Assembly (NCBI GenBank): GCA_008711295.1
Contig: VUYV01000080.1
Span: forward strand, 3,199,557 to 3,263,556
Length of the DNA stretch: 64,000 nucleotides
Direction: 5' to 3'
DNA from: Anarhynchus alexandrinus
Taxonomy: Eukaryota; Chordata; Aves; Charadriiformes; Charadriidae
The notes beneath the pieces are model-generated. The model saw nothing but the letters and a program-made list of their open reading frames with translations, was not told the origin of the DNA and ran no database searches. The first letter of the stretch is position 1; each line of letters starts with the position of its first letter. This document shows, piece by piece, positions 24,101 through 32,115 of this stretch. The position numbers and the translations under genes are program-made.

Positions 24101-26663
24101 ACTTAATCTGTAGCATGACCTCATACATAAAATGGAACATTTCCCTTCTTAAACTTTGGCTTTAGCATCTCAATTCCCACTTAAAGATACAATAGCTAAG
24201 GCTCTTGAAAGTGGCCATTGCCATCAAAGAAGCTATGGAAAAGTGTCCCAGGCCTGTCAGGAGCAGAACTTGACATGTGATCAGATGAGGAACAAAACGA
24301 CCATACCAAAAGTAAAGCAGCCCAAGACAGGTGTTTAGTCCTCAAGAGCAATTTTTTCGAAGCTCGAGAATCACCCATCCTGATATGCAAGAAAATGGTC
24401 AGGCATAGCAGTGAGAACCCCTGGCTGAGATTCATAGAATCATAGAATGCTTTAGGTTGGAAGGGACATTAAAGATCATCTAGTTCCAACCCCCCTGCCA
24501 TGGACAGGGACACCTTCCACTAGGCCAGGATGCTCAAAGCCCCATCCAGCCTGGCCTTGAATGCCTCTAGTGATGGGGCATCCACAAATTCCCTGGGCAA
24601 CCTGTTCCAGTGCCTCACCACCCTCACAGTGAAAAATTTCTTCCTAATATCTAACTGAAATCTCCCCACTTCCAGTTTGAAGCCATTACCCCTCATCCTA
24701 TCACTACATACCCTTGCAAAAAGTCCCTCTCCAGCTTTCTTGTAGGTCCCCTTCAGATACTGGAAGACTGCTATAAGGTCTCCCTGGAGCCTTCTCTTCT
24801 CCAGGCTGAACAACCCCAACTGTCTCAGCCTGTCTTCAGAGTAGAGGTGCTCCAGCCCTCTGATCATCTTTGTAGCCCTCCTCTGGACCCTCTTCAACAG
24901 GTCCATGTTCTTCTTGCGCTGAGGACTCCAGAGCTGGCCACAATATTCCAGGTGGCATACTGCCAGAGCGGAGTAGAGGGGGAGAATCACCTCCTTCGAC
25001 CTGCTAGCCACTCTTCTTTTGATGCAGCCCAGGATATGGTTGGCTTTCTGGGCTGAACACTAAAACACTTCTGAGATTGAACACTAAAAGGAACGCTAAA
25101 ACACTTCTCAGATTGAACACTAAAAGGGAGTGCACGGGAAGCAGGAGTAGGGAGAGGTTAACAAGAATATAGAAGCGCATTAAGAAAGCCTATGCGCTAT
25201 TGGAGTTGAAACTGACAGGATTGTCAAGGGCTTAATGGAAATACCAATAGCAAAAAGATTACCTGGGGGAACATGTGGACCCATTACCAGCGAACCAAGC
25301 CAGTAACCTCCTAAAAGGGCCCTGCCTCTGCCAGCTATGTTACCATGCTTGGCTCCCCATCTCTGAGGGTACAGCTGGCCCTTACTGCTAACTTACAGTC
25401 AGCAGACAAAATTATGTCTGTGACTGTCATTTAGTTGAGATGGAGCATTAAACTACCTAAAAAGTGGATGCAAAAGCTCAGAGTGCAAATATGATATAGT
25501 TCCACCCTTAGTTTGACAGTTTTTTCCTTATTGCTATATAGCAAGTACTATTTTAATTTCTCCTTCTAACACTGTTTCATGGTATCCACTTTTTTGGGTT
25601 CCAGGTAAGTTTCACACTAGTCCAGGCAAGTCATTCTTAGCCAAACGGAGTAAACACTGGCAAATGTTTTCATCAAAGACTAACACTTGCTCTCTCCTGT
25701 CAAATTGGTATTTCCGCTCAGCTTCACTGTCTAGTATAATACTCCTTAGTGAACCTATGGCAAAAAAAAAAAAAAAAAAAAAGGAGAGAGAAGCTCTTGC
25801 TTTATTTTAACTCAGATATTCTCCAGGAGTTTACAGGCCATTGCTACTTCCTGGTATGGTTCAGGGGGCAGAAGACTTAATGACCTTCTGAGCCTAAGGT
25901 CTGTGGCAAAATGATAAGTAACAGTAAAGCTGGCCATATTCCTTCCACTTTGACACTGGCTTAGACTAACCCTTTGTTTATAGTATTTTTCTTTCCCTGG
26001 TTCTTAGCTCGCAACCCACCTGCTGGCCCATTGCCAACAGTCTTCATTAGCTTATCTGGAGCACCATTTCTCTTCCCCCCCCGAGTTTGGGTACTCCCTT
26101 CTCATTTTTGCATTTACAAGGCCATTTCTAGTTCCTGTCAGCCCCACAGCTCCTCGGGGTGGCCAGTGTCTGTGGCACTGGCTGGTGCCAGGCCTGGCAG
26201 GTGTGCCACTTACCCGATCCAGGTCGTCATCCTGGAAGATGCCCATCTGCAGGCACTTCTCAGCCACCTGCATGGTCTGCATTCTATCCACCAGTGTGCT
26301 GTGGAGCAGCTGCACCAAGTGCACACAGAGGTCATGGTCGGCCTCCTCGGCTGGCGACGGCAGCTGGTTGAGGCTGGGGTTCACATAGCAGGCAGCCAGG
26401 CTGCAGCCCCCCTGCTCCAGCGCCTGCAGGAACTCGTGGAACCAGCCGCACCCGCGGGGCCCCCGCTCCACGGCCCGCAGCAGCTCCTCCGCCCCATCCA
26501 CGTCGCCCCGCTGCAGGGCGGCCGCCCGCACCCTCTCCCGGTCCTCCGCGCTCAGCGAGGGAAGCCGGTCCAGCACCGGCTGCACCTGAATGACCTGCTT
26601 CAGCCGCGGCCTGAAGCAGGAGATCATGTAGAGGAAGCGCTCGTCTCGGGACTCCTCCGCCAT
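1..26663 (-). CDS. IFIH1: IFIH1 (MDA5), dsRNA-sensing helicase, 11 coding exons, 3' part outside window
   Basis: MDA5 binds long cytosolic dsRNA, forms filaments and signals through MAVS to induce interferon. The exons, high to low coordinate, are 26214-26663, 23555-23711, 21134-21310, 13048-13128, 9444-9664, 8366-8576, 4809-~5011, 3144-3260, 2519-2642, 2199-2429 and 1-123. Reading phase is consistent at every junction except the unreadable exon 7 acceptor. In order they encode tandem CARDs (about residues 1-200), an acidic/serine linker, Hel1 with motif I PTGSGKT (lysine at about residue 332), DECH and TAS motifs, and Hel2i. The window ends just before Hel2 motif IV. The start is in a GCCATGG context and gives a CARD1 aligned with other vertebrate MDA5 proteins. 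About 700 of roughly 1000 residues are present. RIG-I or LGP2 are excluded by the tandem CARDs and the MDA5-type linker. Identification is very secure. Confidence 0.97.
124..2198 (-). other. IFIH1: IFIH1 intron 10
   Basis: GT-AG intron of about 2.1 kb between exons 10 and 11. It is AT-rich and unique-looking. I recognise no repeat or gene in it. Confidence 0.85.
2199..2429 (-). CDS. IFIH1: IFIH1 exon 10: Hel2i with poly-Asp tract
   Basis: 231 nt, acceptor TTTTAG, donor CATG|GTAAGT, phase 1 in and out. It encodes [20 protein letters not shown], the ALQINDTIR helix and then an acidic loop with five consecutive Asp codons (GAT repeats, near 2254-2272), ending [12 protein letters not shown]. The loop is a disordered insert of variable length in MDA5 proteins. 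Confidence 0.96.
2519..2642 (-). CDS. IFIH1: IFIH1 exon 9: Hel2i
   Basis: 124 nt, acceptor TTCTAG, donor AAAAAG|GTAACC. It encodes [15 protein letters not shown], then [20 protein letters not shown] and a basic end. This is part of the helical insert that contacts the dsRNA backbone in MDA5. Confidence 0.95.
2643..4808 (-). other. IFIH1: IFIH1 introns 8 and 7
   Basis: Intron 8 (2643-3143) and intron 7 (3261-4808) flank exon 8. Both are AT-rich with no recognisable repeat or other coding segment. Confidence 0.8.
3144..3260 (-). CDS. IFIH1: IFIH1 exon 8: Hel1 end / Hel2i start
   Basis: 117 nt, 39 codons, acceptor CCCAG, donor AGAAGG|GTAGGT, phase 0 on both sides. It encodes [13 protein letters not shown] through [10 protein letters not shown] to IADDKRR, aligned with the corresponding MDA5 segment. 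Confidence 0.95.
4809..5011 (-). CDS. IFIH1: IFIH1 exon 7: DECH box and motif III, 5' edge interrupted by N
   Basis: The readable part starts at [20 protein letters not shown], contains the Walker B motif DECH and motif III ([10 protein letters not shown]), and ends ILK with donor GAAA|GTAAAT. The expected first codons of the exon (about DFSLI) and the AG acceptor are not visible. The N at 5012 lies exactly there, and reading through it gives two unexpected codons. The upper boundary is therefore a limit, not a splice site. Confidence 0.9.
5013..8365 (-). other. IFIH1: IFIH1 intron 6 (GC donor, unresolved acceptor)
   Basis: About 3.3 kb. It contains one old CR1 3' fragment (6181-6541) and a T-run near 5979-5992. 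Its donor is GC rather than GT, and its acceptor falls at the N at 5012. Confidence 0.75.
6181..6541 (+). mobile_element. CR1 LINE, old 3' fragment
   Basis: Begins with the AAGAGAAGGCTCCAGGGAGA block typical of the CR1 3' coding end. It continues through a degenerate C-terminal coding region and the 3' UTR motif GGGGGTTGGACTAGATGACC, ending in TTCTGTAATTCTGTG. It is 5'-truncated and diverged, and sits antisense to IFIH1 in intron 6. Confidence 0.85.
8366..8576 (-). CDS. IFIH1: IFIH1 exon 6: Hel1 core, ends at a GC splice donor
   Basis: 211 nt, acceptor TTCAG|GTACC. It encodes [12 protein letters not shown], the [16 protein letters not shown] stretch and motif [12 protein letters not shown]. 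The exon must end at TTATCAG, and the next intron bases are GCAAGT, a classical GC donor. No GT donor in the following bases keeps phase. It leaves with the first base of an Asp codon, as in human MDA5. Confidence 0.93.
9444..9664 (-). CDS. IFIH1: IFIH1 exon 5: start of Hel1, motif I
   Basis: 221 nt, acceptor CTTAG, donor AATAAG|GTATGT. It holds the helicase Q-region ([12 protein letters not shown]) and Walker A motif PTGSGKT, with the catalytic lysine codon at 9534-9536. Very strongly conserved with other MDA5 proteins. It ends on a codon boundary at VNK. Confidence 0.97.
12720..12787 (+). mobile_element. CR1 3' end relic
   Basis: Shows the diverged CR1 tail: CTGGATGACTTATGGAAGTC, then TTTCCAGCC and a terminal TGATTCTATCATTCTG. 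Only the last approximately 70 bases are recognisable. Confidence 0.55.
13048..13128 (-). CDS. IFIH1: IFIH1 exon 4: short acidic linker exon
   Basis: 81 nt, too short to stand out as an open frame. Acceptor CATTTAG, donor TTCAG|GTATGT. It encodes [20 protein letters not shown] followed by SCTTSDS, resembling the SDTSLAEGSV...SDS linker of human MDA5. Phase 1 in and 1 out fits exons 3 and 5. Confidence 0.9.
13633..14320. repeat. 343/344-bp direct duplication separated by one N
   Basis: Copy 1 is 13633-13975 and copy 2 is 13977-14320. As far as I can read, they are identical except for a T-run of 10 versus 11 bases. A single N at 13976 separates them. This pattern suggests overlapping contig ends kept twice by the assembler rather than a biological tandem repeat, though the latter cannot be excluded. 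Confidence 0.9.
15446..16497 (+). mobile_element. CR1 LINE, 5'-truncated, about 1.05 kb
   Basis: Covers the C-terminal part of the CR1 ORF2 reverse transcriptase, the 3' UTR and the terminal CATTCTATGATTCTA. Coding is split between frames (15581-16018 and 15969-16412), indicating a frameshift near 15970-16015. The RT active-site motif normally written FADD reads FAKD, so the copy is dead on two counts. Its last approximately 500 bases are almost identical to the inverted copy at 24431-25054. Confidence 0.95.
18550..18850 (-). mobile_element. CR1 LINE 3' fragment
   Basis: Starts with the reverse complement of the CR1 tail (GAATCATAGAATGGTTTAGG) and runs into the ORF2 C-terminal end (open from about 18634 on the minus strand). 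It is 5'-truncated near 18850, where short CCTTCCCTAG repeats begin. It lies in IFIH1 intron 3, in the same sense as the gene. Confidence 0.9.
19381..20505 (-). mobile_element. CR1 LINE with 328-codon RT remnant and intact FADD
   Basis: The minus strand is open from 20451 to 19465 for 328 codons. It shows the late reverse-transcriptase motifs [11 protein letters not shown] and [10 protein letters not shown], followed by the long CR1 C-terminal tail. It is 5'-truncated at about 20505, so it lacks the endonuclease and the front of the RT. The tail wording (CAGAATTTTCAGAGTTGGAA) differs from the other copies, suggesting a different CR1 subfamily. The uninterrupted frame suggests a fairly recent insertion. 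Confidence 0.95.
21134..21310 (-). CDS. IFIH1: IFIH1 exon 3: CARD-helicase linker
   Basis: 177 nt, acceptor CTAG, donor TCAG|GTATGT, phase 1 to phase 1. It encodes a Ser/Glu/Asn-rich, low-complexity linker, a segment that is disordered and poorly conserved in MDA5 proteins. It is assigned from phase, splice sites and position rather than strong residue conservation. Confidence 0.9.
23555..23711 (-). CDS. IFIH1: IFIH1 exon 2: end of CARD2
   Basis: 157 nt. Acceptor CAG at 23714-23712, donor GAAG|GTAATC. It encodes [10 protein letters not shown] through [19 protein letters not shown] to the GNTE end, matching the second half of MDA5 CARD2. It enters in phase 0 and leaves with one base of the next codon. 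Confidence 0.96.
24431..25054 (-). mobile_element. CR1 LINE, near-identical inverted partner of the 15.4-16.5 kb copy
   Basis: Starts with the reverse complement of the CR1 tail and is open on the minus strand for 163 codons (25011-24520). Its last 113 or so encoded residues, from [14 protein letters not shown] to the ALSILA end, appear identical to those of the plus-strand copy in intron 3. It is 5'-truncated at about 25054. Confidence 0.95.
25055..25126. repeat. 2 x 36-bp tandem repeat at CR1 5' junction
   Basis: Two head-to-tail units (25055-25090 and 25091-25126), each of the form GAAC-CTAAAACACTTCT-AGATTGAACACTAAAAG, differ at two positions. They directly abut the truncated 5' end of the CR1 copy. 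Confidence 0.8.
26214..26663 (-). CDS. IFIH1: IFIH1 exon 1: CARD1 and start of CARD2
   Basis: 450 nt, exactly 150 codons, from [10 protein letters not shown] to DDDLDR. The donor reads CGG|GTAAGT. CARD1 occupies roughly residues 5-97 and CARD2 starts near 110. The exon is GC-rich and lies in a CpG island, unlike the AT-rich later exons. A 315-codon open frame on the opposite strand is a by-product of this composition. Confidence 0.97.
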
Positions 26664-26915
26664 GGCCGGGCTGGTGGCGCCCGGGACTCCGGGGCGCCGC
26701 TGCTGCCACGGGAGGACGCCGGGGGGCGCGGGGGAGTGGGTACCTGTAAGGGGCGGCCGAGGGGCTCCGGAGGCGGCGGTCGGGCTCGGTGTCAGGGGGG
26801 AGCGCGTCCCCCGTCCCGCTCTGCACCTCCCCGGGCTGCTGCCGCCCCCGCTTTATTCCTGCCCCAGCGCCGCTTTCGGTTTCGTTTGCGCGTTCCTGAC
26901 TATTTAAAAGGAAAC
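26664..26915 (-). promoter_or_regulatory. IFIH1: IFIH1 promoter / 5' UTR CpG island with ISRE-like site
   Basis: The GC-rich island covers exon 1 and about 200 bases upstream of the start codon. On the gene strand, GAAACCGAAA (26883-26874) fits the interferon-stimulated response element core GAAANNGAAA. About 20 bases further toward the gene is an AT-rich GGAATAAAGC (26857-26848), a possible weak TATA-like element. MDA5 is a known interferon-induced gene, so the site is plausible. The transcription start is not determined. Confidence 0.6.
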
Positions 26916-26969
26916 CTTTAACAGAAACCGTGAGTTTAAAAAACAAACTCAAACCCAAAAACAAACAAA

Positions 26970-28640
26970 CGTAAACGGAAGTCTACCTTGCACTTTCCAG
27001 TTTAGGAGTTTCTAGGGCCAGTGACTGGTGTGTCAGGGCTTTCTGCACCAGTGGCTTTCCAGGCGTGCACCCACAGTGAAATGACAGCCCCAGATGACCG
27101 GAGTGGTCCGCCGTCATTTACAGGATAAGCCTTTTTGCAGAATACAGACCCACAAAAGGCTGGGGAAGTAAAGCCGACGTGTATATTGTAATGATTTACT
27201 TTGGGTGTCTCTTAAAGAGATTGGGTTTGTGCCTTTTTTTTTAGGTTGAAGAATTGTACCTTGCATGCAGAGCTGGAGACTGTGATGTATGGGATAAACT
27301 TCCTAGAGGAGTTTCTTGGATAGTCTGAGATTGCTGGGACAGTCTCTCCCTGAGATGTGGTTTCACCCATATGGTAGGTGTCACTGAGCTTCAGGAGCAG
27401 GCTTGGTTTCCATCGTGGGGTTTTAGGGAACCTCAGTGTGATTCCAGGGTAAGGCAACAGACCCTTGACTCAATTTCATGTTTTGTGGCAAAATGATAGA
27501 GTAAATAGAGAGCACCTGGATGGATTACTGTGTTCAGTTTTGGTCCAGTACAGTTCAAGAAGGAGTGAAAAATCAGAGAAGGTCCAGTGGAGGGCCAACA
27601 CGATGCTTACAGGATCGGAGAGCTTGGCACATGTTTGAAGGAACTGGGTTTATTCAGCGTAGAGAAAAGGGGGCTTAGGGGACATCCAACCACAGTTTTC
27701 CAGCTCCTAAAAGTTGGATCCCTCTTCACAGGGGTGCACAGGACAAGGGGCAATTGCAACACATTTCTTCAGGGGAAAATCTGTCCAAGTATAAGAAAAA
27801 AAAAATATCCACTATAAAAACAATTAGACACTGAAATATATTGCCCAGAGAAGTAGTGGGAATTTCCTCAATAGAAATACTCAAGACTTGGTTTGACAGG
27901 TCCCTTGATGTAATGCCTTGCTTTTAAAAGGAAGCCAGGTATCTCCAGAGGTCCTTTCCCAGCCTAAAATTCCCTGTAATTCCAATCACGCCCTCAGCTG
28001 CTTGTCATGCTGGGACGTGCTACAGCATTCTGCTCTCTGCGGAGCTTCCTTCAGTTGGAGGCTTCTTTTGTAGAACTTGTTTTACTTTCATTTCATTGTT
28101 GTCTCAGGTTTCACTCTTATTACTTTTTTATTCCTGCTTTGTGCAAGTTTCCTTTGAAAGACTTCTGAAGAAAGTCTCACTGCTTGTTTTCCCCACTACT
28201 TTTTTTTCTGTCGTCAGCACCTTATTTGGGTGACACGTCAGTCTTTTATGTAAGGCCTCAGGAGCCCGCAGGAGTTTACTGTGGTGCAGTGTGTGTAGGT
28301 AGGTTGTTTGTATGTTTGATTTGTTTCCCAAGTTGTGTATGTAGCAGTGGTAAATCAGGCCGTGTTTTTATACCACAACAATCCTTTACCGGTTCTAAGA
28401 GTTTACAGACATTAAAAGGACACTCGTGACTTACTGAAGATTTAGAGAAAAAGAAATCAATGCTACTTAGGTGTTATTCCAGCTACTGCTAGGTTGCATA
28501 GGGATGATGTCCAAGCTCCTACACTGTCCGTTGATGATGCAAATATCCTGGCTCCCTTGCTCTCTTCTAGCTGGATGCTTACACTCCTCATAAACCCAGC
28601 CAGTTCTGAGGCTTTTGTCCCTTTCGGGTGCGGCTGGCAT
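26970..28640. other. IFIH1-GCA intergenic region
   Basis: About 1.7 kb between the two CpG islands. It contains one old CR1 fragment (about 27520-27985). I see no supported gene in the rest. Confidence 0.7.
27520..27985 (+). mobile_element. Old diverged CR1 fragment
   Basis: Shows CR1-like blocks in order: ACTGTGTTCAGTTTTGGTCC, AGAAGGAGTG, GAACTGGGTTTATTCAGCGT, ACAAGGGGCAATTGCAACA, TTGCCCAGAGAAGTAGTGGG and GGTCCTTTCCCAGCCTAAAA. It is heavily diverged with indels, so it is an older family than the other copies. Confidence 0.7.
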
Positions 28641-28649
28641 TAGTCCCAG

Positions 28650-29480
28650 GGCTCACACGAAGGGGCTCTGGCAGAGGCAGGGCAGGAGCACAAGGCCTCC
28701 CTCTCTGGCCGCCTCGGCAGAGAAGCTGCCCAGCGCCAGCTCCCTTCCCCGCACGGTGAGAGGCCACGGCCGGACAGACGGCTCAGACGCAAAGGCTGAA
28801 GCACACGCAAAAATAACACGGGCGGACCGACGCCTCCAACAGTTACATTCAGGGGTTACTCGTACCAACCGGCAGCCGCTCGCCGCCGCAAGAACCTGAG
28901 GCGGCTAAATCGCCTCAGGCAGCGGCAACGGAAATCCCCGACCAGCGCCGCGCACGCGCCCACCCCCAACGGCCGCTCGGGGCTCGCGGGCCGCGCTAGT
29001 GGGCGGGGTTTCGGCTGGCCAATGGCAGGGCCGAGGCCGGTGAGGCGTTGCGGGGTTGAGGGGGTTGTAGCCGTTGCGGCTGATTGGCGGCGGCCGCCGC
29101 CGCCCCGGCTTGCGGGGGTGGGGGTGTGTTGGCGCCGCCGCCGCCTGGCAGGGCCCCGGCTCCTGGGCAGCGTTCTGTGCTTCCCGCCGCGGCGCCCTGC
29201 CCTGGGGCTTGGCCGTGCCGGGCCGTGCCGGTGAGGCCGGGCCTGTCCCGGCCCACCGCCGCCTGCTGGGGGGCGGCTGACGGGGAGCGTTCCGGCCGCC
29301 CCTCTCTGCCCGCGCACACGGGCTTGGCTGGGCTGTGGTGGAGGGTAGCGGAGGAAAGGGTTTCCTCCCGGCGCTAGCTGCGGAACCGGACCGCTCACCC
29401 GGCGGTGTCTGAGGGGAGGCGGGCGGTTCGGCGACCCTACGCCCTCGGTGGGCCCTGGGCCGGTGGGCAGAGCAGACGCC
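28650..29480 (+). promoter_or_regulatory. CpG island promoter at the expected GCA start
   Basis: Dense CpG, with a GC box GGGCGGGG (29001-29008), a CCAAT box (29019-29023) and an inverted CCAAT, ATTGG (29083-29087). This is typical of a TATA-less housekeeping-type promoter. It lies where GCA exon 1 is expected on the plus strand, but I find no start codon followed by a Gly/Tyr-rich grancalcin N-terminus. Several GC-rich open frames here are composition artefacts. It could also drive a non-coding transcript. Confidence 0.6.
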
Positions 29481-31011
29481 GTGCGCTAAATAAACTCAAC
29501 ACAGAAGGAGGTGGGGACCCCTGGGGTCGCTGCTTACCTACTGCCGGATCCTGGAGTACAGTTTTGAGGCGGTTACTGACCTTACGCAAAACAAGTGGCG
29601 TCCTGTTTGGTGTTTCTTGTGCCCACTGGGGGGCTGCAGGGGCCACAGACAGTACACTACCGTTTGTAAAAACACCGTTCTATGACAGACTGATAGCTGC
29701 AAACACTGGTAGTAGTCATTAGAAAATGCGAAACACTTAGAACAACTACAGCACAAAGAGAAACATGTAAGAATTGGGTGCTGTTTGCATTATGTGTCCT
29801 TGAGCGAAAGGGAAGCTGCTCAAATACATTTGGTTGTTGCATAAGACATGAAAATATTTTTCTAAATTGTTTAGCTACTCAGTGTAAATACAGTCACTAC
29901 GGAGGCTTGTTGCTTAGTTCTCTTGGCACTGGTGTTCGGTAGCTTCCATATTAAGCAACCCGGACCTTTGTGTGCTTCTCTGTCATTGCTAGTTAAAATT
30001 AAATATTTAAATATTGATACTGTGTATTTGGGGATCGTGAAGTCTCGTATGTTCCTTTGAAATTGCCTTGCAGTGCTATAGCTGAAAATTATTGTTGTTA
30101 CAAAACTGGCACAGATGACAACTAGTGATGGTGATGGCTTGTCTGGCTTTGCTTTTTCCAGGGCTATAGATCTGAGACTGTTTCTGCAATATAACAGATA
30201 CTTTTTTTATACATGATCTGCAGGAGCCATTTGCACCTGTGCTAAGGAGTAGCACTGGCGACTTGGAACAAAAAAAGATGCCTCTCTTCCCAAAGATTTG
30301 CTGATCTAGTTAGTTCAGTGTAGTGTTTATATTTACAAGGCCTTGGGTTTTGTGTTCTGTTACTTCTTGTTGTTTGCTGTAATTCTGAGGTTCCTCTCAG
30401 GTGATTGTGTGGCATGACAAGCCTTGCATTATTGTGTCTGGAAAACTTCAACTGTGTAATTGTATTTTATTTTTCTCAGTCACTTAAGTGCTTGGATAAA
30501 ACATCCCATGTTTAAATATAGGTAAATTAAGCTTTACTTTGCTGTTATAAGTAAGGGCAACATATCAGCACAGTAAAATCTATGAGCTGCTCAAAAAATT
30601 ATAGTTTTTGGATTCTCAAAGCCACTACAAATTGTACATCGCCCAGCCTGAAGAAGGGTACCCCTGCCACATGTTGTGGTACCTGCATAAAAGAAAAATA
30701 CTATGAAATCCTGGCATAGATAAGTGACTGAATCAACCGCTTAACACTGAAAAGAACAGACTGATCCAATAGCAAATGCAGGGAAAATTAGATGATTAAA
30801 ACTTAATGTTCAGAACTGCATTTTTCTTTAAATTTGATTAGCGTATCTAAAATAGTGACTACAGTATCCTGCAAACAATATCACTAGTGTCCATAAGGTT
30901 TAAAAACAAAACCACCTCCGCACCCCCAAAGCGAAAAAAACCCTGAGAACTATAACAGTAACTTCTATGTTTTTCTTAGAAAGCTTCCTTGGTAATGCAG
31001 TCAAAGGCATG
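29481..31011. other. Region between CpG island and CR1, no gene seen
   Basis: AT-rich single-copy-looking sequence. If GCA were intact this would be its first intron. No coding exon is recognised. Confidence 0.6.
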
Positions 31012-31720
31012 TTGAGAGCACTGAGAGCAGCGCTGAGGAGAAGGACTTGGGGGTGTTGGTGGATGAGAAGCTCAACATGAGCTGACAATGTGCGCTCGCA
31101 GCCTGGAAAGCCACCCGTATCCTGGGCTGCATCAAAAGAAGCGTGGCCAGCTGGTCAAGCGAGGTGATTCTGCCCCTCTACTCCGCTCTGGTGAGACCCC
31201 ACCTGGAGTACTGCATCCAGCTTTGGGGCCCCCAACATAAGAAGGACGTGGACCTGTTGGAGAGAGTCCAGGGGAGGGGCATGAAGATGATCAGAGGGCT
31301 GGAGCATCTCTACTCTGAAGACAGGCTGAGAGAGTTGGCGTTGTTCAGCCTGGAGGAGAGAAAGCTCTGGGGAGACCTTATAGCAGCCTTCTAGTACCTA
31401 AAGTGAGGCTACAGGAAAGCTGGAGAGGGACTTCTTACAAGGACGTGTAGTGGTAGGACGAGGGGTAATGGCTTCAAACTGGAAGAGGGTAGATTTAGAT
31501 TAGATATTAGGAAGAAATTTTTCACTGTGAGGGTGGTGAGGCACTGGGACAGGTTGCCCATGGAAGTTGTGGATGCCCCAACCCTGGAGGTGTTTAAGGC
31601 CAGGCTGGACGGGGCTTTGAGCATCCTGGTCTAGTGGGAAGTGTCCCTGCCTGTGGCAGGGGGTTGGAACGAGATGATCTTTAATGTCCCTTCCAACTCT
31701 AACCATTCTATGATTCTATG
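31012..31720 (+). mobile_element. CR1 LINE 3' copy, degenerate
   Basis: Starts in ORF2 sequence (GGACTTGGGGGTGTTGGTGG), runs through the C-terminal coding end with several stops, and ends with ACCATTCTATGATTCTATG. It belongs to the same broad subfamily as the intron 1 and intron 3 copies but is more mutated. It lies just upstream of the GCA-like exon. Confidence 0.93.
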
Positions 31721-31953
31721 TGGAACTGTTTCGGAGTTACACTATTCTGTTTTGTCAGCAAGTGTCTTCAAAACTCCTTTAAATGGAGGTTGTTTAATAA
31801 TCAGTTGTAGGACTGAGTCTGAAATTGATTTATTTTTTCAAATAGTGCAGCAGGTAATTCTTAAACATGCATAAGGTACATTTTTGTTGTAAAATTGAAG
31901 TATTTCAGGCTATGGAGGTGAAGATACTGATTATTTTTTTTTTCCTCCCAAAG

Positions 31954-32115
31954 TATTGCAGTTAGAGATGCCTTGAATGCCAGTGACAATGGGACAGCCA
32001 GTGCCAGGAGTGGTGCCAAATATGCCTCATGATGCACACTCTGGATGTTCTGCACATGCTGGTCCTTACTGTGCTGCTGCTGACCCCATGTTGGCTCACT
32101 GCTTTAGCTGGACAG
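31954..32115 (+). pseudogene. GCA: Decayed grancalcin (GCA) exon 2-like segment
   Basis: After a pyrimidine-rich tract, the frame reads LQLEMP, an in-frame TGA (31974-31976), then MPVTMGQPVPGVVPNMP and SGCSAHAGPY...ADPML. This resembles the Pro/Gly/Tyr-rich N-terminal exon of grancalcin, including its MGQPVP motif. Several expected tyrosines read Cys or His. The 3' end TTTAGCTGGACAG|GTAAGA fits the expected F-S-A-V-A-G-Q end only if about 8 bases are missing, which breaks the frame. Grancalcin is a penta-EF-hand calcium-binding protein of phagocytes. Synteny (IFIH1 to KCNH7, plus strand) supports the assignment. Without a database search this is inference. Confidence 0.6.

Larger units (their letters stand above)
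21311..26213 (-). other. IFIH1: IFIH1 introns 2 and 1
   Basis: Intron 2 (21311-23554) shows no recognisable repeat. Intron 1 (23712-26213) holds a CR1 copy (24431-25054), a 2 x 36-bp tandem repeat (25055-25126) and a 21-base A-run (25762-25782). Confidence 0.8.

Noticed and set aside
25974..26921. 315-codon plus-strand open frame overlapping IFIH1 exon 1
   Set aside because: It is antisense to a CpG-rich coding exon, where stop codons are rare. Its product is Pro/Ala/Arg/Gly-rich with no domain, and the minus strand encodes a clear CARD protein.
28856..29398. Several long GC-rich open frames on both strands of the second CpG island
   Set aside because: Low-complexity Pro/Ala/Gly/Arg composition, overlapping frames on both strands and no splice-compatible continuation; best explained by base composition.
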